DNA of 5,486 nt from an uncultured Rhodospirillales bacterium. GTDB lineage: Bacteria > Pseudomonadota > Alphaproteobacteria > Rhodospirillales > Defluviicoccaceae. A model generated the notes under the pieces. It was given only the letters and a program-made list of their open reading frames with translations, had not been told where the DNA came from and made no database searches. Positions 1-5,486 of this stretch are shown in pieces. Each line of letters opens with the position of its first letter. Position 1 is the first letter of the stretch. The stretch covers positions 1 through 5,486 of the forward strand of contig CAKZLS010000075.1 in the NCBI GenBank assembly GCA_937127205.1, written 5' to 3'. The translations under genes and the position numbers were made by a program.

Positions 1-915
1 GCCATCATGAGCATCAGCGTGGCGAAAGTCGCCGGCGGCCGCAATGTGGTCGCATGCTCGGCTCCAAGTCAGGAGCGGGGCGGGGTTCATCCGGCGATCC
101 TGTACACCATGAACCTGGCTGGCGCGGATCACATCCTCGCCCTTGGCGGCGTCCAGGGTATCGCGGCCATGGCGTTCGGCCTGTTTACCGGGAACAAGGC
201 CAATATCCTAGTCGGCCCGGGGAACCGCTTCGTCGCCGAGGCCAAGCGCATGCTCTACGGACGCGTCGGCATCGACCTGTTCGCCGGACCGAGCGAGATC
301 CTCGTCATCGCCGATGAAACGGCCGATCCAGAGGTAGTCGCGGTTGATCTGGTTGGCCAGGCCGAGCACGGGTTCGACACTCCAGCGTGGCTGATCACCA
401 CCAGCCGGGATCTGGCAGACACGGTTATGGACCGCATGCCCGGCGTCATCGCTGCGCTTCCCGACACCGCGCGACAAGCCGCCGACGGCGCCTGGCGCGA
501 CTATGGCGAAGTTATTCTCTGCGACACCGACGAAGAAGCCGCGTCCGTGAGCGACGAATATGCACCCGAGCATTTGGAGGTGCAGACCAAAAACCTCGAC
601 TGGTATGTGGATCGGCTCCGCAACTACGGATCCTTGTTCGTCGGCGAGGAAACCACGGTGGCCTTCGGCGATAAGTGTTCGGGCACCAACCACATCCTAC
701 CGACCAAGGGCGCGGGCCATTACACCGGCGGCCTGTCGGTCCACAAGTTTATCAAGGTCGTGACCACCCAGCGGGCGACGCGCGAGGCCAACCGCGAAGT
801 GGCCGCGGTGACCGCCCGGGTATCGCGGCTCGAGGGGATGGAAGCGCATGCACGCACGGGCGACATCCGCCTCGCAAAGTACTTCCCGAACGATCACTTC
901 GAGCTCCAGGTGTAG
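1..915 (+). CDS. hpsN: Sulfopropanediol 3-dehydrogenase HpsN (histidinol-dehydrogenase family), 5'-truncated by window edge
   Basis: Probable NAD-dependent enzyme oxidising (R)-2,3-dihydroxypropane-1-sulfonate to (R)-sulfolactate in two steps in the cytoplasm. The frame is open from base 1 and ends at TAG 913-915, giving 304 residues. The family runs to about 430, so roughly 125 N-terminal residues lie upstream, and the ATG at 7 is internal. Numbering from base 1, the histidinol dehydrogenase signature around GPGNRFVAEAKR (72-83) and AGPSE (95-99) is clear. All zinc or catalytic positions of HisD have counterparts: Q120 and H123 (QAEHG), the E190-H191 pair (PEHLE), D224 and H283 (GMEAH). The HisD tyrosine after the zinc aspartate is lysine here (GDKCSGTNH), a plausible anion-contacting change; that role is inference. 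True HisD is unlikely because the gene is followed by two polyol-type dehydrogenases and suyAB rather than his genes. Another sulfonate or polyol substrate cannot be excluded from sequence alone. Confidence 0.88.
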   Translation, partial: AIMSISVAKVAGGRNVVACSAPSQERGGVHPAILYTMNLAGADHILALGGVQGIAAMAFGLFTGNKANILVGPGNRFVAEAKRMLYGRVGIDLFAGPSEILVIADETADPEVVAVDLVGQAEHGFDTPAWLITTSRDLADTVMDRMPGVIAALPDTARQAADGAWRDYGEVILCDTDEEAASVSDEYAPEHLEVQTKNLDWYVDRLRNYGSLFVGEETTVAFGDKCSGTNHILPTKGAGHYTGGLSVHKFIKVVTTQRATREANREVAAVTARVSRLEGMEAHARTGDIRLAKYFPNDHFELQV

Positions 916-919
916 GAAG
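914..919 (+). promoter_or_regulatory. Shine-Dalgarno site of the SDR gene, overlapping the hpsN stop
   Basis: AGGAAG lies five bases before the ATG at 925 and shares its first two bases with the hpsN TAG stop. The overlap suggests translational coupling between hpsN and the next gene and supports the chosen start. Confidence 0.6.
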
Positions 920-924
920 AGCCG

Positions 925-1686
925 ATGCCGGATCTCTTCGACTTGACGGGCCGGGTGGCGGCGGTGACCGGGGGCAGCTCCGGGGTCGGACAAGCGATCG
1001 CCACCGCTCTCGGCTCGGCGGGAGCATCCATTGTCGTCGTTGCTCGCCGCGCCGACGCCCTGGCGGATACCGTGGAAGCCATCGAGAAGACCGGTGGAAA
1101 GGCGGCGGCAGTCGAGGCCGACCTGGCGACCTATGCAGCACTCGACAAGGTTGCCCAGAAGATCTCCACGCCATTCGGCGACCCCGACATCGTTATCAAT
1201 GCCGCCGGCATCAACCTCCGCCAACCGGTCGACGAGATCACCCCGCAAAGCTGGGACCAGACCATCGCCATCAATCTGGCGGCTCCCTTTTTTCTCGCGA
1301 GGGCTCTGGTTCCGGCGATGCGGCACAAGGCCTGGGGCCGGATTATCAACATTGCGTCGCTGCAATCCGAACGCGCCTTCGCCAACAGTCTTCCCTACGG
1401 TGCCTCGAAAGGGGGCGTGGCACAGGTAACCCGGGCCATGGCCGAAGCGTGGTCAAGGCACGGGATCACCTGCAATGCCATCGCCCCCGGCTTTTTCCCG
1501 ACGGAACTGACCGAACCGGTTTTTGGCGACAAGGCGAAAGCGGCGGAGCAAGCCGAGCGAACCGCCATCGGCCGCAACGGCCGTCTCGAGGACCTCTATG
1601 GCACGGCCATTTTCCTGGCGGCACCCGCTTCCGACTATGTCACCGGCCAGGTGATCTTCGTGGATGGCGGGTTCACGGCGAAATAA
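925..1686 (+). CDS. hpsO: Short-chain dehydrogenase/reductase, probable DHPS 2-dehydrogenase (HpsO-like)
   Basis: Classical SDR of 253 residues, a typical length. The sequence shows the nucleotide-binding TGGSSGVG (15-22), NAAG (92-95), the catalytic tetrad N117, S145, Y158 and K162 (YGASK), the PG pair at 188-189, and the C-terminal GQVIFVDGG typical of gluconate 5-dehydrogenase/3-oxoacyl-ACP-reductase-like SDRs. After the second beta strand it reads VVVARR with no acidic residue, which favours NADP(H) over NAD(H); this is inference. The gene starts nine bases after hpsN, so the two are co-transcribed. By context it probably oxidises or reduces the C2 hydroxyl of DHPS, acting with the downstream zinc dehydrogenase to interconvert the enantiomers before HpsN. 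The SDR family is certain. The substrate and the letter O (rather than P) rest on the gene order hpsN-O-P recalled from known DHPS clusters, so the symbol is tentative. Confidence 0.7.
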   Translation: MPDLFDLTGRVAAVTGGSSGVGQAIATALGSAGASIVVVARRADALADTVEAIEKTGGKAAAVEADLATYAALDKVAQKISTPFGDPDIVINAAGINLRQPVDEITPQSWDQTIAINLAAPFFLARALVPAMRHKAWGRIINIASLQSERAFANSLPYGASKGGVAQVTRAMAEAWSRHGITCNAIAPGFFPTELTEPVFGDKAKAAEQAERTAIGRNGRLEDLYGTAIFLAAPASDYVTGQVIFVDGGFTAK

Positions 1687-1704
1687 GAACGGAAACATAA
1701 CGCC

Positions 1705-2700
1705 ATGAAAGCACTGGTTTATACGGCCAACAATGAAGTGAGCTATCGCGACGAGCCCGACCCTGAACGTGGTACGGGCGACGCCCTGGTTCGCATCGAT
1801 GCCGTGGGCATCTGCGGATCGGACATGCACGCCTACCACGGCCACGATCCGCGCCGCGTACCGCCGCTGATCCTCGGACACGAAGCGTGCGGTGTCGTGG
1901 AAATCGGCACCCTTGAGGGTCAACGCGTCGTCCTCAATCCGCTGATGACCTGCGGGGTCTGCGACGACTGCTGCGGCGGCCGGTCCAACTTGTGCCGGCA
2001 CCGGGAATTGATCGGGATGAACCGTCCCGGTGCCTTTGCCGAACGGATCGCGATCCCGGAACGGAACCTCATCCCCGTACCCGACAACATGGACCCCGTT
2101 CACGCCGCCTTGACCGAGCCGGGCGCCACTGCCCTGCATGCCATCGCAATGGCCGAGCGCGTGCTTCACCGGCCGATCGCCGAGGCTCGGTCGCTGGTCA
2201 TCGGCGGCGGGTCGGTGGGATTGCTCGCGGCATTGTTCCTGAAGAGCCACGGGTGCCGGGATATCCTTCTCGGCGACACCAATGCGCTCCGCCGCGCCAC
2301 CGCCGAAGCGACCGGCGCGTGCGGGGTTTATGACCCCATCGAGGGACCGCAGCCCGACGAAAATGGTTACGACCTGGTCATCGACGCCGTTGGCGGCGAA
2401 CGCACACGCCCTGCCGCCGTTACCGCCGCCAAACCGGGCGGTGTTATCGCCCACATCGGTCTGATGGACAGCGCCGGCGGACTCGATGTCCGAAAGTTGA
2501 CGCTATCCGAGATCACCTTCTTCGGCACCTACACGTACACCACCGTCGATCTTCGCGCGACCGTGAAGGCGCTTTCCAGCGGCGCGCTCGGATCGCTGGA
2601 CTGGGTCGAGCAGCGTCCGCTCGCCGACGGGGCGGCCGCCTTCAGTGATCTCGATCACGGCCAATCCGCAGCCGCGAAAGTGGTGCTCATGAATACCTGA
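1705..2700 (+). CDS. hpsP: Zinc-dependent medium-chain alcohol dehydrogenase, probable DHPS 2-dehydrogenase (HpsP-like)
   Basis: MDR-family enzyme of 331 residues, slightly shorter than the usual 340-350. Catalytic zinc ligands are recognisable: C37 (GICGSD), H59-E60 (GHE) and E138 (TEPG). A complete structural zinc lobe is present with C83, C86, C89 and C97 in C-x2-C-x2-C-x7-C spacing. The Rossmann motif is G167-G169-G172 (IGGGSVG). D191 at the end of the following strand (ILLGD) predicts NAD(H) use. The fold resembles sorbitol/threonine dehydrogenase-type secondary alcohol dehydrogenases, which suits oxidation of a C2 hydroxyl. The gene follows the SDR gene by 18 bases, with GGAAA at 1691-1695 as a modest ribosome site. 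With the SDR it probably forms an enantiomer-inverting pair acting on DHPS. The family call is firm; the substrate and symbol come from context and remain tentative. Confidence 0.7.
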   Translation: MKALVYTANNEVSYRDEPDPERGTGDALVRIDAVGICGSDMHAYHGHDPRRVPPLILGHEACGVVEIGTLEGQRVVLNPLMTCGVCDDCCGGRSNLCRHRELIGMNRPGAFAERIAIPERNLIPVPDNMDPVHAALTEPGATALHAIAMAERVLHRPIAEARSLVIGGGSVGLLAALFLKSHGCRDILLGDTNALRRATAEATGACGVYDPIEGPQPDENGYDLVIDAVGGERTRPAAVTAAKPGGVIAHIGLMDSAGGLDVRKLTLSEITFFGTYTYTTVDLRATVKALSSGALGSLDWVEQRPLADGAAAFSDLDHGQSAAAKVVLMNT

Positions 2701-2710
2701 CTTCCCCCCG

Positions 2711-2767
2711 GCGCCGGTTCCGGCCTCTGCCCTCTTCACGACCGGGGCGGAGGTCCGGAACCGGCGC
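2711..2767 (+). repeat. Long GC-rich inverted repeat (hairpin) between hpsP and suyA
   Basis: Two perfect 13-base arms, GCGCCGGTTCCGG (2711-2723) and CCGGAACCGGCGC (2755-2767), are complementary. Past a single bulged base (T2754) pairing continues for nine more positions (2724-2732 with 2745-2753, one G-U), leaving a loop of about 12 bases. The structure begins ten bases after the hpsP stop. No T-run follows it on either strand, so it is not a standard intrinsic terminator. It could stabilise or process the mRNA and set different levels for the upstream dehydrogenases and the downstream lyase. A REP-type repeat is an alternative. The structure is seen directly; the role is inference. Confidence 0.7.
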
Positions 2768-2804
2768 ACCAATACCGACCCCCGTTCACTCCGTCCGGGG
2801 AACT

Positions 2805-2811
2805 GAAGGAG
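2805..2811 (+). promoter_or_regulatory. Strong Shine-Dalgarno site of suyA
   Basis: GAAGGAG sits seven bases before the suyA ATG at 2819. It is the best ribosome site in the window and suggests high translation of the lyase independent of the genes before the hairpin. Confidence 0.75.
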
Positions 2812-2818
2812 AACGCAA

Positions 2819-3106
2819 ATGGCTACACCGCACTTCCTTGTCCACGACCACGTCGACAACGTTGGCGTGATCGTCGTCGAAGACGTCGAGGCCGGTCAGG
2901 ATCTGACCGGCTGGGTGATGGACAAGGACGAGACCATCACGATTAAGGCGTTGGACCCCATCCCCCTCGGGCACAAGATCGCGGTCGTCGATTTGAAGAG
3001 CGGCGATACGGTCATGAAATACGGCCACGATGTCGGAAAGCTCGTAACCGACGCCGGCAAGGGCCATCACGTCCACACCCACAACGCCAAGACCAAAAGG
3101 TGGTAA
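2819..3106 (+). CDS. suyA: (2R)-sulfolactate sulfo-lyase subunit alpha (SuyA)
   Basis: Small subunit of the enzyme that cleaves (R)-3-sulfolactate to pyruvate and sulfite (EC 4.4.1.24), cytoplasmic. The 95-residue protein is a single SAF-type domain, equivalent to the N-terminal domain of altronate/galactarate dehydratases (UxaA/GarD) but encoded as a separate chain. Family landmarks are HDHVDNVGV (9-17), IPLGHKIAVVDL (48-59), MKYGHDVGK (66-74) and the histidine-rich end GHHVHTHN (82-89), all expected in this domain. The length matches known SuyA proteins and the start is fixed by a strong ribosome site. The stop is followed after two bases by the suyB ATG, so the two subunits are translationally coupled. 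A dehydratase for a sugar acid is the alternative, but the split subunits next to hpsN favour SuyA. Confidence 0.9.
   Translation: MATPHFLVHDHVDNVGVIVVEDVEAGQDLTGWVMDKDETITIKALDPIPLGHKIAVVDLKSGDTVMKYGHDVGKLVTDAGKGHHVHTHNAKTKRW
3095..3103 (+). promoter_or_regulatory. Shine-Dalgarno site that decides the suyB start
   Basis: AAAAGGTGG at the 3' end of suyA places AGGTGG five bases before the ATG at 3109. An in-frame GTG at 3100 lies inside this site and has no ribosome site of its own at proper spacing, so the ATG is preferred. Confidence 0.6.
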
Positions 3107-3108
3107 TC

Positions 3109-4278
3109 ATGAACGACTGGAACTTTATGGGATATCGGCGGGAAAACGGCCGTATCGGCATCCGCAATCATGTCATCATTCTTCCGCTCGACGACTTGTC
3201 CAATGCCGCCTGCGAGGCCGTCGCCAACAACATCAAGGGCACGATGGCCATTCCTCATGCCTATGGCCGTTTGCAGTTCGGCGAGGATCTGGAGGTTCAT
3301 TTCCGCACCCTGATCGGTACCGGATGCAATGCCAATGTGGCCGCCTGCGTGGTCATCGGCATCGAGCCCCAGTGGACGCAACGGGTGGTCGACGGTATCG
3401 CCGAAACAGGAAAACCCGTTGAGGGCTTTGCCATCGAGGGCAACGGCGACATCAACACCATTGCGTCGGCCTCGCGCAAAGCCATGGAATTCGTCCAGTG
3501 GGCGACCGAGAAGCAACGCGAGGAGTGCACGCTCAACGAACTTTGGGTTTCGACGAAATGCGGTGAGTCCGACACCACCTCCGGCCTTGGGGCAAACCCC
3601 ACAGTCGGCAACCTGATCGACAAGTTCGACGATGCCGGCGCGACCACGTGCTTCGGCGAGACATCGGAACTTACCGGCGCCGAAAAAGTGTGCGCCACCC
3701 GCGCGGCGACACCGGAGGTCGGGCAAAAGTTCCTGGACACCTGGCAGGCGTACATGGACGAGGTCATCGAACCCAACAAGACCAGCGACCTGTCGGACAG
3801 CCAGCCGACCAAGGGCAATATCGCCGGCGGCCTGACGACCATCGAGGAGAAGGCTTTCGGCAACTTGCAGAAGATCGGCAAGGTCGCCAAGTTCATCGAC
3901 GTGCTCCAGCCGGCGGAGATGCCGGCCAAGGGGCCCGGTCTTTACTTTATGGATACGTCGTCGGCTGCGGCGGAGTGCGTCACGCTACAGGCGGCGGCCG
4001 GCTTCGTCGTCCACCTGTTCCCCACCGGGCAGGGCAATGTGATCGGCAACCCGATCGAGCCAGTCATCAAGCTGTCGGCCAACCCGATGACGGCACGCAC
4101 CATGAGCGAGCACATCGATGTTGACGTCTCCGGCATTCTGCGCCGCGAAATGACCATGGACGAGGCCGGCGACAAGTTGATCGAATGCACGCTCAGGACC
4201 TGTAATGGTCGGCTTACCGCGGCCGAAGCGCTGGGACACCGCGAATACGTGATGACCAAACTATACCGTAGCGCCTGA
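3109..4278 (+). CDS. suyB: (2R)-sulfolactate sulfo-lyase subunit beta (SuyB)
   Basis: Large catalytic subunit of sulfolactate sulfo-lyase, 389 residues from the ATG at 3109. It belongs to the UxaA/GarD C-terminal family, whose members eliminate across a C-C bond of hydroxy acids using a metal. Family motifs in order: GYRRENGRIGIRNHV (8-22), GTGCNANVAAC (70-80), STKCGESDTTSGLGANPTVG (148-167), SELTGAEKV (186-194), GNIAGGLTTIEEKAFGNLQK (236-255), MDTSSAAAECVT (281-292) and FPTGQGNVIGNPIEPVIKL (304-322). Conserved cysteines at 73 and 151 are candidate metal ligands by analogy with the family. The MNDWNFMGYRR start resembles other SuyB proteins; the GTG nine bases earlier would add three residues and is less likely. 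The gene starts two bases after suyA. The sulfite it frees must be oxidised or exported, which agrees with the exporter gene downstream. No frameshift or missing block is apparent. Confidence 0.9.
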   Translation: MNDWNFMGYRRENGRIGIRNHVIILPLDDLSNAACEAVANNIKGTMAIPHAYGRLQFGEDLEVHFRTLIGTGCNANVAACVVIGIEPQWTQRVVDGIAETGKPVEGFAIEGNGDINTIASASRKAMEFVQWATEKQREECTLNELWVSTKCGESDTTSGLGANPTVGNLIDKFDDAGATTCFGETSELTGAEKVCATRAATPEVGQKFLDTWQAYMDEVIEPNKTSDLSDSQPTKGNIAGGLTTIEEKAFGNLQKIGKVAKFIDVLQPAEMPAKGPGLYFMDTSSAAAECVTLQAAAGFVVHLFPTGQGNVIGNPIEPVIKLSANPMTARTMSEHIDVDVSGILRREMTMDEAGDKLIECTLRTCNGRLTAAEALGHREYVMTKLYRSA

Positions 4279-4285
4279 TAAAGCT

Positions 4286-4327
4286 TGGGAGAGCGGATCA
4301 CCAACGGGATCCGCCCGTCCCATCTTT
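4286..4327 (+). terminator. Imperfect hairpin with short T-rich tail after suyB (possible weak terminator or attenuator)
   Basis: GCGGATC (4293-4299) pairs perfectly with GATCCGC (4308-4314) around an eight-base loop. A lower stem pairs TGGGA (4286-4290) with TCCCA (4318-4322) through a small internal mismatch and bulge. The stem is followed by TCTTT (4323-4327), a poor U-tract. It may partly terminate transcription after suyB and so lower expression of the membrane protein, or protect the suyAB transcript 3' end. Efficient termination is doubtful. Confidence 0.4.
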
Positions 4328-4368
4328 CGCGTAGGTGACCAACCAAAGAAGACGGACACAGCAATTCT

Positions 4369-5400
4369 ATGAGCGTTCAAACCGACAGTGCCGGCTATCT
4401 CGAGCGGCTCTCCGCACGGACGAAGGAGGCCATTCCGCGGATTCTTCCCGGCATGTCGGTCGCTGTGGTCCTGGCCGTTACCGCGACCTTTTTGTCGGAG
4501 CACTACGGCGGGCCGACCATGCTGTTCGCCCTTCTTCTCGGCATCGCCTTTCACTTCCTCGCCGAAGAAGGAAAGTGCGCGGCCGGTATCGAGTTCACCG
4601 CGAGAACCGTGTTGCGCCTCGGCGTGGCGCTGCTCGGCGTTCGCATCAGCATCGACCAGATCCTCAATCTCGGCATCGAACCCATCGCCATCGTCGTGTT
4701 CGCCGTGGCAGTGACAACGTTGAGCGGCCTCGGTTTCGCCAAGCTCTGCGGTCGTGGCTGGCGGTTCGGGATTCTCACCGGCGGCGCCGTCGCCATCTGC
4801 GGTGCGTCTGCCGCGCTGGCGCTAGCCGCCGTACTTCCAAAAAACGAGTTCACGGAGCGCAACAGCATCTTCACGGTCATTGCCGTGACCACCCTCAGCA
4901 CGGTGGCGATGATCCTCTACCCGCTGATCGTCAGCGCTCTTTCTCTAGACCCCGAACAGGCCGGCATCTTCCTCGGCGGAACCATTCACGACGTGGCCCA
5001 GGTGGTCGGCGCCGGCTACAGCATGTCGGAGCAGACCGGCGACACCGCAACCTTCGTCAAGCTGCTCCGGGTATCCATGTTGGCACCGGTCATTCTGATC
5101 CTGTCGCTGGTGTTCCGGAAGGCCAACGCCACCGGCGGAAAAACCACATTCCCCCTCCCCGCCTTTGTCATCGGATTCGCTATGCTCGTTGTCATCAACA
5201 GCCTGGGTTGGGTGCCCGATGTGGTGCGCGAGCCGATGGTGGATCTGTCGCGCTGGTGCTTGGTTTCGGCCATTGCCGCCATCGGCATCAAGACCTCGCT
5301 CGGCGCCATGGCAAAACTGGGCTTCCAACACATCGCCGTCGTAATTGGCGAAACCCTATTGTTGGCCGCAATGGTGCTGCTTCTGGTAATCGCCCTATAA
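4369..5400 (+). CDS. suyZ: YeiH/UPF0324-family membrane protein, probable sulfite/sulfate exporter (SuyZ-like)
   Basis: Integral inner-membrane protein of 343 residues in the putative sulfate exporter (PSE, Cons_hypoth698) family. A cytoplasmic-looking N-terminal segment of about 28 residues precedes a run of roughly nine to ten hydrophobic segments, near 29-44, 48-64, 82-92, 105-124, 135-155, 168-190, 236-249, 262-279, 296-309 and 321-343. Family motifs are RLGVALLGVRIS (83-94), GGAVAICGASAALA (138-151), GGTIHDVAQVVGAGYS (203-218), KLLRVSMLAP (231-240) and GIKTSLGAM (306-314). Next to suyAB it is best read as the exporter that clears sulfite, or sulfate after oxidation. The ion carried by this family is not firmly established. 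The start has only a weak upstream GACGGA (4351-4356) at rather long spacing; a later start would remove the conserved N-terminal segment. The 90-base gap and hairpin before it suggest lower expression than suyAB. Confidence 0.75.
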   Translation: MSVQTDSAGYLERLSARTKEAIPRILPGMSVAVVLAVTATFLSEHYGGPTMLFALLLGIAFHFLAEEGKCAAGIEFTARTVLRLGVALLGVRISIDQILNLGIEPIAIVVFAVAVTTLSGLGFAKLCGRGWRFGILTGGAVAICGASAALALAAVLPKNEFTERNSIFTVIAVTTLSTVAMILYPLIVSALSLDPEQAGIFLGGTIHDVAQVVGAGYSMSEQTGDTATFVKLLRVSMLAPVILILSLVFRKANATGGKTTFPLPAFVIGFAMLVVINSLGWVPDVVREPMVDLSRWCLVSAIAAIGIKTSLGAMAKLGFQHIAVVIGETLLLAAMVLLLVIAL

Positions 5401-5486
5401 ACAGTCCCGCCGAGAGGACGTGGTTTGAAACACTTAGGGTGCGACTTAGGCTTTTGGACAAGAATCGGTCGCCATGACCTCGGCGG
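5401..5486. other. Noncoding tail with a short direct repeat; no supported gene
   Basis: The 86 bases after suyZ hold no convincing terminator. They contain two copies of ACTTAGG (5432-5438 and 5444-5450) twelve bases apart. An ATG at 5474 opens a frame that runs off the window after four codons, too short to call, and no good ribosome site precedes it. Confidence 0.35.

Noticed and set aside
1..915. Biosynthetic histidinol dehydrogenase (hisD)
   Set aside because: Zinc and catalytic residues fit HisD, but the neighbours are alcohol dehydrogenases and suyAB, with no his genes, and the GDK motif departs from HisD.
675..1700. Plus-strand open frame of 341 codons spanning the hpsN-SDR junction
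   Set aside because: Arg/Gly/His-rich translation without domain motifs, out of frame with two clear enzymes; a shadow frame.
1453..2454. Long open frame of 333 codons on the minus strand
   Set aside because: It lies wholly antisense to the SDR and MDR genes, whose motifs are intact. It shows no recognisable domain and is the usual by-product of GC-rich codon use.
2711..2767. Rho-independent terminator after hpsP
   Set aside because: The stem is strong, but neither strand has a T-run after it.
2819..4278. Altronate or galactarate dehydratase
   Set aside because: Same superfamily, but those usually fuse the SAF and catalytic domains in one chain. Here they are separate chains of SuyA and SuyB size beside hpsN.
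5425..5452. Promoter-like TTGAAA followed by a possible -10 at 5447
   Set aside because: The -35 match is fair, but the candidate -10 (TAGGCT) matches the consensus at only three of six positions and no downstream gene can be confirmed.
4335..5477. Plus-strand open frame of 380 codons over the exporter gene
   Set aside because: The translation is strongly Arg/His-rich with no membrane segments; the overlapping frame at 4369-5400 carries the YeiH-family motifs.
5474..5486. Start of a further gene at the ATG near the right edge
   Set aside because: Only four codons are visible and no clear ribosome site precedes them.

Overview
The window is a GC-rich stretch of bacterial DNA packed with co-directional genes on the + strand. 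Third codon positions are mostly G or C, and gene order and protein style fit an alphaproteobacterium, perhaps marine or Rhodospirillales/Rhodobacterales-like. The taxonomy is inference; no phylogenetic marker is present.

Layout: (1) the 3' two thirds of an hpsN-type gene, a histidinol-dehydrogenase-like sulfopropanediol 3-dehydrogenase cut by the left edge (1-915); (2) a short-chain dehydrogenase, probable hpsO (925-1686); (3) a zinc-dependent medium-chain dehydrogenase, probable hpsP (1705-2700); (4) a 118-base gap holding a long GC-rich hairpin; (5) suyA (2819-3106) and suyB (3109-4278), the two subunits of (2R)-sulfolactate sulfo-lyase; (6) a 90-base gap with a weaker hairpin; (7) a YeiH/UPF0324-type membrane protein, probable sulfite/sulfate exporter suyZ (4369-5400); (8) an 86-base tail with no supported gene.

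Together these genes read as a catabolic operon for 2,3-dihydroxypropane-1-sulfonate (DHPS), a C3 sulfonate made by algae and also released by sulfoquinovose degraders. The proposed flow is: the SDR and MDR enzymes interconvert DHPS enantiomers through the 2-keto intermediate; HpsN oxidises (R)-DHPS by four electrons to (R)-sulfolactate; SuyAB splits sulfolactate into pyruvate and sulfite; SuyZ removes the sulfur oxyanion. The pathway itself is described in the literature. The points most worth a second look are the long hairpin between the dehydrogenase block and the lyase block, the apparently different cofactor preferences of the two putative DHPS 2-dehydrogenases, and the exporter placed behind its own hairpin. 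No uptake system, regulator or sulfite dehydrogenase is visible; these probably lie outside the window. I found no mobile element, RNA gene or CRISPR array.
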